A stretch of DNA of 64,000 bases, taken from positions 166,234 to 230,233 of the forward strand of contig JANXCC010000002.1 in the NCBI GenBank assembly GCA_025060395.1, in the 5' to 3' direction. How positions within the stretch are numbered: the first letter of the stretch is position 1; each line of letters opens with the position of its first letter. Source of the stretch: Candidatus Bipolaricaulota bacterium. Lineage in GTDB: Bacteria > Bipolaricaulota > Bipolaricaulia > RBG-16-55-9 > DRXL01. Of the stretch, positions 30,064 to 40,394 are shown piece after piece. Made by a program: the position numbers and the translations under genes. The notes under the pieces were generated by a model that worked only from the letters and a program-made list of their open reading frames with translations, was not told the DNA's origin and made no database searches.

Positions 30064-30725
30064 TGATACAAGAGAAGATCGTGCTGCTGTGGAGTGGGGG
30101 CAAGGACAGTATGCTCGCGCTGATGCGCCTGCGCCAACGCTATGAGATCTATGGGCTGCTGACGACCTTCACCGAGGGGTATGATCGCGTCACGATGCAC
30201 GGCGTGCGCCGCGAGCTGCTCGAGACGCAAGTGGGGGCATTGGGAGAGCGCCTTCTGCCTGTGACAATCCGTCCTTGTTGTTCTAACGAAGAATACGACG
30301 CCCAGATGCGCACGATCCTGCTAGAGCTGAAGGGCCTTGGGATCACTAAGATCGCCAGCGGGGATATCTTTCTTGAAGACGTGCGGCGCTATCGTCAAGA
30401 GCGCCTGAACGAGCTGGGCTTTGAGCTGATCACGCCGTTGTGGGGGTGCGACTCACGCGCGCTGGTCGAAGAGTTTCTTGCGCTGGGCTTGCGGGCCATC
30501 ACGGTTTGTGTGAGCACGCGCTGGCTGGATGCGCGCTTTGTCGGACGAGAGCTGACGCGGGAATTCTGGCACGAGCTGCCCGCCACAGTAGACCCTTGCG
30601 GAGAGAACGGTGAGTTTCACAGCTTCGTCTACGATGGGCCACCCTTCCTCCAGCCGGTGCGCTTCTTCCAAGGGGAGAAGGTCCTCCGCGACGGACACTA
30701 CTACTGCGACCTGATACCCTCCTAA
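30060..30725 (+). CDS. Dph6/COG2102-like PP-loop ATP pyrophosphatase (diphthine--ammonia ligase family)
   Basis: VLLWSGGKDSMLALMRL PP-loop; CGENGEFHSFVYDGP C-terminal motif. Confidence 0.9.
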   Translation: MMIQEKIVLLWSGGKDSMLALMRLRQRYEIYGLLTTFTEGYDRVTMHGVRRELLETQVGALGERLLPVTIRPCCSNEEYDAQMRTILLELKGLGITKIASGDIFLEDVRRYRQERLNELGFELITPLWGCDSRALVEEFLALGLRAITVCVSTRWLDARFVGRELTREFWHELPATVDPCGENGEFHSFVYDGPPFLQPVRFFQGEKVLRDGHYYCDLIPS

Positions 30726-30740
30726 AGGAGATGATGCGCG

Positions 30741-31652
30741 ATGAAAATCGTCTCGCTGCTGCCCAGCGCTACCGAGATTGTCTATGAGCTGGGCTTGGGA
30801 GATCACTTAGTCGGGGTCTCGCACGACTGCGATTGGCCTCCTGAGGTCTCCGCCAAGCCGAAGCTCAGCCAGGCCGTCGTACACTCCGAGATGCCAAGCG
30901 CTGAGATCGACCGGATCGTGCGCGAGCGACTGCACAACGGGCTGAGCGTCTACCACATCGACGCTGAGCTGTTGCAGCGATTAGAGCCCGATCTGATCTT
31001 GACCCAAGAGCTGTGTGAGGTCTGCGCGCCGTCATTCGACGATGTGCGGCACGCTGTGAAGCTCTTGCACGGGCCGCCGCAGATCGTCTCACTAGAGCCG
31101 CACACTCTCGAAGATATCTTCGACAATATTCTCACCGTCGGCGAGGTCACCGGGCGCAGCGAGGTCGCGCGCAGAGTCGTAGGGCACTTGCGTCGTCGTC
31201 TTGAGCGCATTCGGGAGAAAACCAAGACAGTGCAGCACCGTCCCAGGGTCTGCTGTATTGAGTGGCTGGAACCGATCATGATCGGCGGGCACTGGGTGCC
31301 CCAGATGGTGGAGTACGCCGGCGGGGAGGATTGGCTTGGTGAGATCGGCTACCCGTCGCGCTACGCCGATTGGGAAGAGATCCTCACCTATAATCCAGAT
31401 ATTATCGTCCTGATGCCCTGCGGGTTTTCTATCGAGCGCACACTGCGCGAGCTCGATCTCCTCACCGAGCGTGACGGCTGGGAGGAACTGACGGCAGTGA
31501 AGGAGGGCCAAGTCTTTATAGTAGAAGCCTCGGCATATTTTAATCGTCCTGGCCCACGTATTGTGACGGGCTTGGAGATCTTAGCCGAGATCATTCATCC
31601 AGAGATCTTCTCTGGGCTAGCGCCACAAGAAGCTATGATGCGACTCTCCTGA
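30741..31652 (+). CDS. cobalamin-binding-like protein (BtuF fold) without obvious signal peptide
   Basis: MKIVSLLPSATEIVYELGLGDHLVGVSHDCDWP; DPDIIVLMPCGFSIERT-like region. Confidence 0.88.
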   Translation: MKIVSLLPSATEIVYELGLGDHLVGVSHDCDWPPEVSAKPKLSQAVVHSEMPSAEIDRIVRERLHNGLSVYHIDAELLQRLEPDLILTQELCEVCAPSFDDVRHAVKLLHGPPQIVSLEPHTLEDIFDNILTVGEVTGRSEVARRVVGHLRRRLERIREKTKTVQHRPRVCCIEWLEPIMIGGHWVPQMVEYAGGEDWLGEIGYPSRYADWEEILTYNPDIIVLMPCGFSIERTLRELDLLTERDGWEELTAVKEGQVFIVEASAYFNRPGPRIVTGLEILAEIIHPEIFSGLAPQEAMMRLS

Positions 31653-31661
31653 GGAGGAGCG

Positions 31662-32216
31662 ATGGAGCTTAAGAACGAGATGGGCTTAGTCCAAATGTGG
31701 TGGGGGAACGGTAAGGGCAAGACGACGGCTGCGCTGGGGATGGCGCTGCGTGCGCTGGGGCGGGGCTTCCGCGTGCACTTGATTCAGTTCTTGAAGGGCG
31801 GGATCGCGGGAGTCGAAGCCTTTGAAGAGTACGGCGAGTTGAAAGCGCTCAAGCGCTTTGAAAATTTTTCGTTTGAGCGCTACGGGATGCCCCAATGGCT
31901 CATTGGCAAGCCCACGGAAGGGCATATCGAAGCTGGGCGAAAGGCCCTGGAAGCGACGGCGCGGGCGCTCTCGTCGGGCAAATACGACATGGTCATCGTG
32001 GATGAGTGTCTCTACGCTGTTCAGATGGGCGTGATCTCGTCTGAGGATTTGATTCGGGTGATCAAGAGCAAGGCGCCGCATACAGAGTGCGTGCTGACAG
32101 GGAGCCACAAGAGACTCCCAGAGATCGAAGAGATCGCTGACTTAGTCACCGAGGTGCGCAAGATCAAGCACCCCTTCGATCGGGGGATCAAAGCGCGCCT
32201 AGGGATAGAATTTTAG
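31662..32216 (+). CDS. cobO: cob(I)yrinic acid a,c-diamide adenosyltransferase
   Basis: VQMWWGNGKGKTTAALGMALRALGRGFRVHLIQFLKG; DMVIVDECLYAVQMGVIS; VLTGSHKRLPEIEEIADLVTEVRKIKHPFDRGIKARLGIEF. Confidence 0.94.
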   Translation: MELKNEMGLVQMWWGNGKGKTTAALGMALRALGRGFRVHLIQFLKGGIAGVEAFEEYGELKALKRFENFSFERYGMPQWLIGKPTEGHIEAGRKALEATARALSSGKYDMVIVDECLYAVQMGVISSEDLIRVIKSKAPHTECVLTGSHKRLPEIEEIADLVTEVRKIKHPFDRGIKARLGIEF

Positions 32217-32260
32217 TGCGAGATTGGACGTCCCTTGGGCAGATCTGCTAAGATACAACT

Positions 32261-32758
32261 ATGACGAAGGCGCTTTACCCCGGCAGCTTCGATCCCATTA
32301 CGTATGGGCATATCGACATCATCCGAAGGGCCAAAAAGATCTTCGATGAACTTATCGTCGCGGTGATGCGGAACCCCACAAAACCTATGCTCTTCACCCT
32401 CGAAGAGCGCCATCGCTTGGTGATTGAAGCCCTCCGTGAAGTCGGTCTCAACAACGATATCATCGTCATCGCCCACGATGGGCTCCTGGTACACTTAGCG
32501 CGTCAACTTGGCGTCCACGCTGTTGTGCGCGGCTTACGGGCGAGCACCGACTTCGAGTACGAGTTTCAGCTGTCTCTGACAAACCGCGACTTGGACCCGG
32601 AGTTTGAAAGCGTCTATCTGATGACCAGCCGAGAGTTTTCGTTTCTGAGCTCAAGCATCGTCCGTCAAGTCAAGAGCTACGGCGGTGACGTCTCGCGCTT
32701 CGTTCCCAGGTGCGTTGAGCGTGCCCTCGAAGAGAAGCTCTCTAAAAGCGCGCGCTAA
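32261..32758 (+). CDS. coaD: phosphopantetheine adenylyltransferase
   Basis: ALYPGSFDPITYGHIDIIRRA; FEYEFQLSLTNRDLDPEFESVYLM; SSSIVRQVKSYGGDV. Confidence 0.97.
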   Translation: MTKALYPGSFDPITYGHIDIIRRAKKIFDELIVAVMRNPTKPMLFTLEERHRLVIEALREVGLNNDIIVIAHDGLLVHLARQLGVHAVVRGLRASTDFEYEFQLSLTNRDLDPEFESVYLMTSREFSFLSSSIVRQVKSYGGDVSRFVPRCVERALEEKLSKSAR

Positions 32759-33284
32759 AGAGCGGCAGTTGCCAGTGAAACCCTAAGGTGCCAAAGAGCG
32801 CGGCATAGAGAATAGGCAGGGAAACTCGCGTCACTGTGTAGATAGCCGTAATGTTGAGATCCCAGCCAAAGGTGTCCACCAACAGTTCGGAGACCTTCAC
32901 CATGCCCGCAGCATGGAGCCAGCCCGACCATGAGCCGACCATAGCATACAGATAGATGAAGAACCAATCGAGGGGGTCACTGACGACGCCGCGCCAAAAA
33001 CCGTCAGCAATAATCCCAACGCTCGCCCCCAGAGGAAGCGTCAGCGTATACACGACGATTTGCATCGCAGCAAATCCTAAGCCATGGCACAGATTAGGAT
33101 CCGGAGCCTCACGACAGAGCGTCGTCACATACATGAGTTCGACCGTAGGCCCCCCAAGAAATCCCCCAAGCAGCCCAAACACAAATTGCTCCATGAAGAA
33201 ATCACTTGACTTAGGCTGCCCATAGGCTGGACTCCAGAGAGCCACCAGCCCTATGCACAACACGCCTATGAGCCATCTCTTCAT
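32742..33284 (-). CDS. hypothetical membrane protein
   Basis: N-terminal signal-like segment and several hydrophobic stretches; start taken as ATG at 33284 (MKRWLIG). Confidence 0.7.
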   Translation of the reverse strand: MKRWLIGVLCIGLVALWSPAYGQPKSSDFFMEQFVFGLLGGFLGGPTVELMYVTTLCREAPDPNLCHGLGFAAMQIVVYTLTLPLGASVGIIADGFWRGVVSDPLDWFFIYLYAMVGSWSGWLHAAGMVKVSELLVDTFGWDLNITAIYTVTRVSLPILYAALFGTLGFHWQLPLFSARF

Positions 33285-33320
33285 GATAAACAATATAGTT
33301 GTACTATGAAGTATTAGGGC

Positions 33321-33349
33321 TTGTCAAATCCGTGACACCGCGCTATACT
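33321..33349 (+). promoter_or_regulatory. sigma70-type promoter of the metallopeptidase gene, leaderless spacing
   Basis: TTGTCA(33321)-17 bp-TATACT(33344-33349)-8 nt-ATG(33358). Confidence 0.65.
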
Positions 33350-33357
33350 GCTCAAGT

Positions 33358-33705
33358 ATGAAGCGTGAAGAGTTTGAGCAGCTCGTCTGGGAGGCGGTTG
33401 ACAGCCTGCCTCACTTCTTCAAGGAGCGGCTGCAGAACGTCATGATCGTCATCCAAGATGAACCCGCTCCTCCCGATGAGACCTTGCTTGGGCTCTATGA
33501 AGGGGTGCCCTTGCCCGAGCGCTCCGTCTTCTCTGATCAGATCAAGCCCGATATTATCTATATCTTCCAGAAGAACATCGAAACCCTTGCCCAAGGCAAC
33601 CCCAATGAGATCCGGCGTCAGGTACGTATCACCGTCATGCACGAGATTGGACACTACTTCGGCCTCGACGAAGCCCGCTTAGCAGCCTTGGAAGACGAAT
33701 CCTAG
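33358..33705 (+). CDS. metallopeptidase family protein (minimal zincin, DUF1025-like)
   Basis: HEIGHYFGLDEARL motif; LPERSVFSDQIKPDIIYIFQKNIE. Confidence 0.85.
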   Translation: MKREEFEQLVWEAVDSLPHFFKERLQNVMIVIQDEPAPPDETLLGLYEGVPLPERSVFSDQIKPDIIYIFQKNIETLAQGNPNEIRRQVRITVMHEIGHYFGLDEARLAALEDES

Positions 33706-34510
33706 ACCCCCTGGAGACGGACGATGGTGAAAGATCGAAGAGCTCATTGCGTCGGGCATAGCTGAAGAGATGATCTTCAATGTAGTGCATCTGGGAGCGA
33801 TAGCAGGAGATCGCCTGGCACTTGCGTTGGAGTTGTTCGGTACGCAGTTCATGAGTGATCCACTCTCCGTGTTGGAGGGAGCGGGGGGGGAGCAAGGGCT
33901 TATCGGGGCACTTCCCTACAGGGAATGGCCACGTCCCATAGTGAATGAGATAGTGGCGCAGCTGCGGGCGTAAACCGCTCTCGTGCACCGCGGCGCGCGT
34001 GAAGAGATAGACCGCATGATGATCGCTATGGCGATCCCGTGGATGCGGCAGATAGATCACGGCAGGATGTTCTGTTGTCAAGATCTCGGTGAGATCAGCG
34101 AGCAAGGATTCATATGTATAAGGAGCTCCTGGTCGATAGGCCCACTCATAGGGGACTGCGTGCGCTTTCGTGTAGCGCGAGATGTGAGGCTGAGATCTCT
34201 CAGCCCAAAGATGCGCTAAACTGCGATCGGGATACCCTAAGGCGATGATGCGCTTCTCATGCACACCGAGGAGCTGTAAGGCTTGAAGGGATTCGCGATA
34301 GCGCCGCTCCCCTAAGCGCAAGAAGTGCTTGGGAGGCAGGAGCAAGCCACGGCGCTGCCCGTCCCCACACGTCACGAGGATCACTTTGACACTATGCCCC
34401 TTGCGCAAGTGTTCTTGGATCACCCCCCCGCTAGCTAACACTTCGTCATCGGGATGTGGGGCGATCACAAGCACGCGCGGAGCCCTCTTCTTATTATGCG
34501 ACCGCGACAT
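33635..34510 (-). CDS. PIG-L/LmbE-family deacetylase
   Basis: RVLVIAPHPDDEVLASGGVI; HPRDRHSDHHAVY. Confidence 0.92.
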   Translation of the reverse strand: MSRSHNKKRAPRVLVIAPHPDDEVLASGGVIQEHLRKGHSVKVILVTCGDGQRRGLLLPPKHFLRLGERRYRESLQALQLLGVHEKRIIALGYPDRSLAHLWAERSQPHISRYTKAHAVPYEWAYRPGAPYTYESLLADLTEILTTEHPAVIYLPHPRDRHSDHHAVYLFTRAAVHESGLRPQLRHYLIHYGTWPFPVGKCPDKPLLPPRSLQHGEWITHELRTEQLQRKCQAISCYRSQMHYIEDHLFSYARRNELFDLSPSSVSRGSRIRLPRLLSGLRRGRSSVQSRA

Positions 34511-36857
34511 GGCGTGGCACAGCGATCTCTAAGACCTGAGAGATCTCTTCCACGAACTCAAAGCGCAGCGCTTCCTTGACGTTCTGGGGGAGTTCTTCTA
34601 AATCCTTCTCGTTGCGCTTGGGCAGGATCACCGTCTTGATGCCGGCGCGATGCGCAGCAAGCACTTTCTCGCGAATCCCTCCCACAGGCAAGACCTTGCC
34701 GCGCAGCGTGATCTCACCGGTCATAGCCAGATCAGGTTGGACCGGCGTGTCGGTTAGCAGTGACGCTAGTGCCGTCACAATTGTCACACCGGCTGAGGGC
34801 CCGTCTTTGGGGATCGCGCCCTCCGGCACGTGAATGTGGATGTCATGGGTGGCAAAGAAATCTGGATCTATCCCGAACTGCTCAGCATTGGCGCGAATGT
34901 AACTGAGCGCGGCTTGAGCGGACTCGCGCATCACTTCCCCAAGCTGCCCCGTGAGCTTCAGCTCGCCCTTGCCCTTCATCTTTGTCGCTTCAATGAAGAC
35001 GATATCGCCCCCAACTTGAGTGACGACCAGGCCGATGGCGACCCCGGACTTCGTCAAGCGCTCGGCAACTTCCGAGAAATACCGCGGCGGTCCAAGGAGC
35101 TTGGGTAGATCCTCCGGCTGAATGAAGCGCCTGGAGCGATCTCTCTTCTCCGCCACCTGAACGGCAATCTTGCGGCAGACCGCACCGATCTCGCGCTCGA
35201 GGTTCCTCACCCCGGCTTCGTGGGTATAGTCTCGGATGATCTGTCGCAGCGCGCTCTCGCTGAACTCGACTTGGTTGGCTCTCAGCCCATGCGCCTTGAT
35301 CTGCTTGGGGATGAGATATCTCCGAGCGATTTGCACTTTTTCGTCTTCGGAATAGCCGGGGAGTTCGAGCACTTCCATGCGGTCGAGCAGCGGCGCGGGA
35401 ATCGTATATAAGACGTTTGCCGTGGTGATGAAGAGCACCTTAGAGAGATCAAACGGCACATCGAGATAGTGATCGGTGAAATTGCTGTTTTGTTCTGGAT
35501 CGAGGACTTCGAGCAAAGCTGACGCAGGATCGCCACGGAAGTCGCTGCTCATCTTGTCGACTTCATCGAGCATGAAGACAGGGTTCTTTGAGCCAGCACG
35601 ACGTAGCCCTTGAATAATCCGTCCAGGCAGAGCGCCGACGTAGGTACGGCGATGCCCGCGAATTTCTGCTTCATCGCGCACACCTCCCAACGAGATGCGC
35701 ACGAACTTTCTCCCCAATGCTCGGGCAATCGAGCGCCCCAGCGATGTCTTCCCTACTCCCGGAGGCCCCACCAAGCACAATATCGGGCCCTTCATGTCTT
35801 TTTTGAGCTTCAGCACCGCGAGGTACTCGAGGACGCGCTCCTTCACTTTCTCTAAGTCATAGTGATCTTCATCGAGGATCTGGCGCGCCCGCGCGATGTC
35901 TAATGTGTCTTTGGTAGTCTTAGACCACGGCAACGCGATCAGCCAATCTAAGTAGGTGCGCGAGACCGTATACTCCGCGGAGCTTGGGTGCATCTGCGCT
36001 AGGCGTTCCAGCTCACGCATAGCCTCTTTCTCGACGTCTTTGGGCATCTTGGCTTGCTTGATCTTACGCCGCAGTTCTTCGATCTCCGGGCCCTCCTCTT
36101 CGCCCAGCTCCTTCTTGATCGCTTCGAGCTGCTCCCGCAGGATGCGCTCTCGCGTGGACCGCCCGATCTCCTCTTGCACCCGAGTGTGGATGCGCGAACC
36201 GACTTCTAGGATCTCGTTCTCCTCCTCGAGGAGTCTTAAGACAAGAGTTAGGCGCTCCTTGACGTTGAGCGTCTCGAGGACTTGTTGTTTCGCTTCGGTT
36301 TCGATATCGAGATTGGCTGTGATGAAGTCTGCTAATTGTCCTGGATCGGTCAAACTCGCGGCCATAGTGTGGATCTCGGGTTGGGGGTTGGGCAGGAGCG
36401 AGAGCATCTTGTGGAAGAGCGCCATGACTTGCTTGCTCAGCGCCTCGGTCTCGATATCTTTTTCGACAATCGACTCCAAAAGCCGGATCTTTGCTATCAA
36501 GTACGGGGTCTCATGGGTAAACGTCTCCACGGCAAAGCGCTGCAACCCTTGTACCCACAACAGAAGGGCATTGTTAGGGGTCTTGGTCACGCGAGCGATC
36601 CGGCAGATCGTCCCTACTTGATAGACATCACGAGGAGTGGGATGCTCGATATTGGGATCGCGCTGGGTGAGGACCCCGATGATCTTGGTGCCCGAGAGCG
36701 CGTCTTCAACTAGTTTGACAGAGCTTTCGCGCCCCACTGCAAGGGGCAAGACAGAGTTAGGGAATACCACGGTATTTTTTAAAGGCAAAATTGCGATGAT
36801 CTCTGGAAAATCGGTCTTCTGAGGCTCTGTCAACTCAAATCCCGCTGGGGTCATCAT
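34494..36857 (-). CDS. lon: ATP-dependent protease Lon
   Basis: [38 protein letters not shown], catalytic [11 protein letters not shown]. Confidence 0.98.
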   Translation of the reverse strand: MMTPAGFELTEPQKTDFPEIIAILPLKNTVVFPNSVLPLAVGRESSVKLVEDALSGTKIIGVLTQRDPNIEHPTPRDVYQVGTICRIARVTKTPNNALLLWVQGLQRFAVETFTHETPYLIAKIRLLESIVEKDIETEALSKQVMALFHKMLSLLPNPQPEIHTMAASLTDPGQLADFITANLDIETEAKQQVLETLNVKERLTLVLRLLEEENEILEVGSRIHTRVQEEIGRSTRERILREQLEAIKKELGEEEGPEIEELRRKIKQAKMPKDVEKEAMRELERLAQMHPSSAEYTVSRTYLDWLIALPWSKTTKDTLDIARARQILDEDHYDLEKVKERVLEYLAVLKLKKDMKGPILCLVGPPGVGKTSLGRSIARALGRKFVRISLGGVRDEAEIRGHRRTYVGALPGRIIQGLRRAGSKNPVFMLDEVDKMSSDFRGDPASALLEVLDPEQNSNFTDHYLDVPFDLSKVLFITTANVLYTIPAPLLDRMEVLELPGYSEDEKVQIARRYLIPKQIKAHGLRANQVEFSESALRQIIRDYTHEAGVRNLEREIGAVCRKIAVQVAEKRDRSRRFIQPEDLPKLLGPPRYFSEVAERLTKSGVAIGLVVTQVGGDIVFIEATKMKGKGELKLTGQLGEVMRESAQAALSYIRANAEQFGIDPDFFATHDIHIHVPEGAIPKDGPSAGVTIVTALASLLTDTPVQPDLAMTGEITLRGKVLPVGGIREKVLAAHRAGIKTVILPKRNEKDLEELPQNVKEALRFEFVEEISQVLEIAVPRHVAVA

Positions 36858-36869
36858 GATACCAGAGAA

Positions 36870-36898
36870 ATTTTACTTTCGCAGGCAGGGCCTGTCAA
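36870..36898 (-). promoter_or_regulatory. sigma70-type promoter of lon
   Basis: Minus TTGACA-17 bp-TAAAAT-12 nt-ATG(36857). Confidence 0.65.
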
Positions 36899-36938
36899 GG
36901 CATCTCTTGCTTCGGGTATTCCGTCACGGTATAACAGA

Positions 36939-37586
36939 GTGATCGCTATGCAGACCATCACCCCAGAGACAATAGTAGCTTTGCTGACGTTCTTTGTGTG
37001 TTTCTACGGATATCATTTTGTCTATTTTTATCTATCGCGTCGGCACACCCATGCCACGCGCAAAGGTCGGATGCGCCAGGCCATCGCCGGCGCTTTGGTG
37101 CAAGCCCTCCACGAGGGCGACCACTTGCTCGTTGTGCATCAGTTGCGCAACATCATCATGGCGGTAACGTTTTTGGCCTCGGCGAGCGTGCTCTTGTTGA
37201 GCTTTATTATCAGTTTTAGCGGCGTTTGGGAGACGATCATCGAGCTGCCGCAGCTCTCCCGTCGTGGACTGCGCCCCTATGATTATCCCGTCTGGACTAT
37301 TATCTTGACGCTAGCCGTCTCATTCTTCAGCTTCCTGACGGCGTTGAGATACTTCAATCTCCTATCGATGTTGATCAGTGCTCCTCCAGAGGCGCTTCGT
37401 CAGATGGAGGGCACCGAGCCCACCCAATATCTCACTGATCTGTTCATGCGCGGCAGTGATGCTTACACCTTGGGGCGCCGAGGGTTCATTTATAGTGTGG
37501 TCGCGGCGCTCTGGTTTCTCCATGTCTGGGTCTTTGTTGGGGTCACTCTCGTGGTGACGGCGTGGGTGGCGGTGTTCGACCGCTAG
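36939..37586 (+). CDS. DUF599-like membrane protein
   Basis: 215 aa, multi-TM, HQLRNIIMAVTFLASASVLLLSF, TLGRRGFIYSVVAALWFLHVWVFVG. Confidence 0.7.
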   Translation: MIAMQTITPETIVALLTFFVCFYGYHFVYFYLSRRHTHATRKGRMRQAIAGALVQALHEGDHLLVVHQLRNIIMAVTFLASASVLLLSFIISFSGVWETIIELPQLSRRGLRPYDYPVWTIILTLAVSFFSFLTALRYFNLLSMLISAPPEALRQMEGTEPTQYLTDLFMRGSDAYTLGRRGFIYSVVAALWFLHVWVFVGVTLVVTAWVAVFDR

Positions 37587-38619
37587 GCACAAGAAAGAGA
37601 TCAGACGCGGAAAAGCCCAACTGTACCTGATCGCCCTCGCGAAGATCCAGTACACCAGATTTGACCACGACCGTGATCCCGGCTGCGTGGACGTAGAGCC
37701 AGAGAGTATCGCCAGCAAACTCTATCCCTATGATCTTCCCTCTCAGGGTATTCTCGGCGGGTTGATTGAGGCGGATCTTTTCGGGGCGAATGAGGGCGGT
37801 GACCCATTGCCCAGGCTCGAGCTGAGTCCCACAGTGAGCTTGAAACATGCTCTCTCCGAGTGAGAGCGTGACTTTGTTTCCCTCGCGCCGCACAACTCGC
37901 CCCGTTAAAAGATTGCCTCGCCCGATAAACCGCGCCACGAACTCTGTTGCTGGAAGGCTATAGACCTCGAAGGGCGTCCCAATCTGTTCGATATGAGCGG
38001 CGCTCATGACCGCGATCCTGTCAGCAACGGCAAGGGCTTCTTCTTGATCGTGAGTGACGTAGAGCGTTGTGATCTTGAGGGCTCTCTGGATCTTTTTGAT
38101 CTCAAGACGCAGGCGCTCGCGCAGCTTAGCATCCAGGGCGCTCAAGGGCTCATCGAGCAACAAGACCTTGGGATGAGGCGCCAAAGCACGGGCCAACGCG
38201 ACTCTTTGCTGCTGCCCCGCTGAGAGCTCCGAAGGCATTCGGCGTTCTAACCCCGTTAACCCTACAAGCTCCAACAACTCGTGCACCCGGTCCTCTACCT
38301 TCACAGAAGATCTTGTAAACTTTAGCCCATAGGCGACGTTCTCAAAGACGGTCATGTGAGGAAAGAGCGCGTAGTGCTGGAAGACTAGTCCAACCCCGCG
38401 CCGCTCCGGTGGCACCTTAAGCACGCTCCGACCATCGAAGAGAATATCCCCAAAGTCCGGAGCCTCAAAACCCGCGACCAATCTCAAAAGGGTCGTCTTG
38501 CCGCAACCGCTAGGACCCACGAGGGCAACGAGTTCCCCATCGCTCACTTCTAGAGAGATATTCTCCAAGGCGAGCGTCGCTCCAAAACGCTTCGTAATAT
38601 TTCTGAGCGCGATGCGCAT
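37543..38619 (-). CDS. ABC transporter ATP-binding protein (thiamine/iron/spermidine type)
   Basis: GPSGCGKTTLLRLVAGFE, LSAGQQQRVALARALAP, LLLDEPLSALDAKLRERL, TOBE-like C-terminus; operon with thiB-like gene under a TPP riboswitch. Confidence 0.9.
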   Translation of the reverse strand: MRIALRNITKRFGATLALENISLEVSDGELVALVGPSGCGKTTLLRLVAGFEAPDFGDILFDGRSVLKVPPERRGVGLVFQHYALFPHMTVFENVAYGLKFTRSSVKVEDRVHELLELVGLTGLERRMPSELSAGQQQRVALARALAPHPKVLLLDEPLSALDAKLRERLRLEIKKIQRALKITTLYVTHDQEEALAVADRIAVMSAAHIEQIGTPFEVYSLPATEFVARFIGRGNLLTGRVVRREGNKVTLSLGESMFQAHCGTQLEPGQWVTALIRPEKIRLNQPAENTLRGKIIGIEFAGDTLWLYVHAAGITVVVKSGVLDLREGDQVQLGFSASDLFLVPSGRTPPPTPSPRE

Positions 38620-38628
38620 TGGCTTATA

Positions 38629-40392
38629 TTATAATTTTAGAGCCTTCTCGCCTAAACGCTCTAGGACGAGGAACGCGAGAGCCGAGACGACGATCATCAC
38701 GACGCTCATAGCACTGGGAGCTCCAAGAGAATGCTGGCTCAAAAAGCGATAGACCGCTACGGGCATCGTGTTCAATCCTGGTCGGGCGAGCATCAACGTT
38801 GCGCTCATCTCGCCTAAGCTGAGAGCAAACGCGAAGATCGATCCTGCGATCAGTCCCGTTGCCACCAAAGGCAGCTCGATCTCACGCAGCGCTCGCCAGC
38901 GGGACGCTCCCAGACTGCGAGCCATCTCCACGAGCCTTTGGTCGAGGTTCTCCAAGATCGGCACAAGCGCTCGCACGACAAACGGAAAGATAATGACAGA
39001 ATGCGCGATGATCACGGCCGTCGCTGTGCCCACTAATCGCATCGGCGGCGCGTTGAACGCCCGTAGGAGCGCAAATGCTACCACAATAGACGACGTTGCC
39101 AGGGGAGCCATCAGGAGCGTATCGAAGAGCCTTCGGCCGGCCCAGCGCAGCCGCGCGATGACATACGCTAAGATCAGCCCTAGAGGCACGGCTATAGCCG
39201 TTGCTCCAAGTCCAAAGCTTACGCTGTTCAGAATAGCCTGCATCGGGGAGTCTCCCAAGAGCGCTTCATAGTTGGGGGTAAAGATATACGCATACCATCG
39301 GAGAGTCCAGCGTCCGCCCGTTGGTGTATCCTCCCAGAACGAGTCGGCAATGATCGCAAGTATCGGACCGATGAAGACTAATACGCTGCCAAGCACATAA
39401 AACCAAAGCAAGAGCTTGGTTGGACGGAGGAAATCTTTTATTCCGGCAAAGAGGGGCAAGGTGGGGCGTGGGCGCAGGTGCTCTGTCTGACGAGCAAAGC
39501 TCCCTTGCAAACGCAGATAGATATACGTCATGCCTAGCGAGAGCGTGAGCCCAATGAGCGCCAACGCTGCGCCGATCTTATAGTTCAGAAATTGAGGGTC
39601 GAGCCGCGTGACGACCCTTGTATAGATCTCGACCTCGATGGTCGAGAACCGTCCTCCGCCCACGGACAAAACGATGGGGAAGCTGAGAAAGCAAAAGATA
39701 AAGACGAGCGCTGCGCCGCTGAGCAGCCCCGGCAGGATCATGGGGAGCGTAACGTCCTTAAAGACATAGAAACGTGAGGCTCCCAAGGCCCGGGCGCTCT
39801 CTTCGTAGCGCGGGTCGAGTCGCTCCCAAGCTGCGTGCACCGTGCGCGTGATAATCGGCGCGTTATAAAACGCATGTGCCAGCACGATCCCCGCCAGAGA
39901 GTACATGATGGGTAACGGGGGTTCACTCAACCCTAGCAGATGCATCAAGAACTGATTGAGATAGCCGTTGCGCCCAAAGAGCAAGGCAAATCCTAACGCG
40001 ACTGTGATCGCCGGAAGCACAAAGGGCACGATAGTCAAAGAACGCACGACTCTCTTCAGGGGGAACTCATAATGCGTCAAGATATACGCCAAGGGCAGTC
40101 CTAAAGCGATGCTCGCCAACGTGCTCAGGAACGCCTGCCAGAGCGTGAAGAGGATCACGTATTGGAAGTAATCATCCGTGAGAATTTTTCGGATGAACTC
40201 GAGAGAGAAGGAGCCATCTTGAGTGAGACCCTCGCCGAGCAAGTTGGCGAGAGGAGCGTAGAAGAAGACTATTAAGAAGAGCAGAGGGAGGAGGAGCACG
40301 AGGCCCTCACCCTGGACCCCTCTCCCGTGGGTAGGCCACGGGAGAGGGGAGTTGTAGGCGAGGGGAGGACCTTTTCTTCCCAAGAATCCCAT
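38629..40392 (-). CDS. ABC transporter permease, ThiP/FbpB-like (start may instead be GTG at 40299)
   Basis: Duplicated binding-protein-dependent permease motifs EESARALGASRFYVFKDVTLPMILPGLLSGAALVF and EMARSLGASRWRALREIELPLVATGLIAG. Confidence 0.9.
   Translation of the reverse strand: MGFLGRKGPPLAYNSPLPWPTHGRGVQGEGLVLLLPLLFLIVFFYAPLANLLGEGLTQDGSFSLEFIRKILTDDYFQYVILFTLWQAFLSTLASIALGLPLAYILTHYEFPLKRVVRSLTIVPFVLPAITVALGFALLFGRNGYLNQFLMHLLGLSEPPLPIMYSLAGIVLAHAFYNAPIITRTVHAAWERLDPRYEESARALGASRFYVFKDVTLPMILPGLLSGAALVFIFCFLSFPIVLSVGGGRFSTIEVEIYTRVVTRLDPQFLNYKIGAALALIGLTLSLGMTYIYLRLQGSFARQTEHLRPRPTLPLFAGIKDFLRPTKLLLWFYVLGSVLVFIGPILAIIADSFWEDTPTGGRWTLRWYAYIFTPNYEALLGDSPMQAILNSVSFGLGATAIAVPLGLILAYVIARLRWAGRRLFDTLLMAPLATSSIVVAFALLRAFNAPPMRLVGTATAVIIAHSVIIFPFVVRALVPILENLDQRLVEMARSLGASRWRALREIELPLVATGLIAGSIFAFALSLGEMSATLMLARPGLNTMPVAVYRFLSQHSLGAPSAMSVVMIVVSALAFLVLERLGEKALKL
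40302..40370. repeat. palindromic element at the thiB-thiP junction (overlaps annotated thiP N-terminus)
   Basis: GGCCCTCACCCTGGACCCCTCTCCCGTGGGTAGGCCACGGGAGAGGGGAGTTGTAGGCGAGGGGAGG; long near-perfect stem. Confidence 0.8.
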
Positions 40393-40394
40393 GC

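Noticed and set aside
30060-30725. Annotating the PP-loop protein as a functional diphthamide synthase
   Set aside because: Bacteria lack diphthamide on EF-G; family membership is supported but that function is not.
37543-37590. Pro-rich tail TPPPTPSPRE of the thiamine-type ABC ATPase as another palindromic-element copy
   Set aside because: The DNA is the complement of the DUF599 gene end and does not show the CCCTC/GAGGG palindrome structure.
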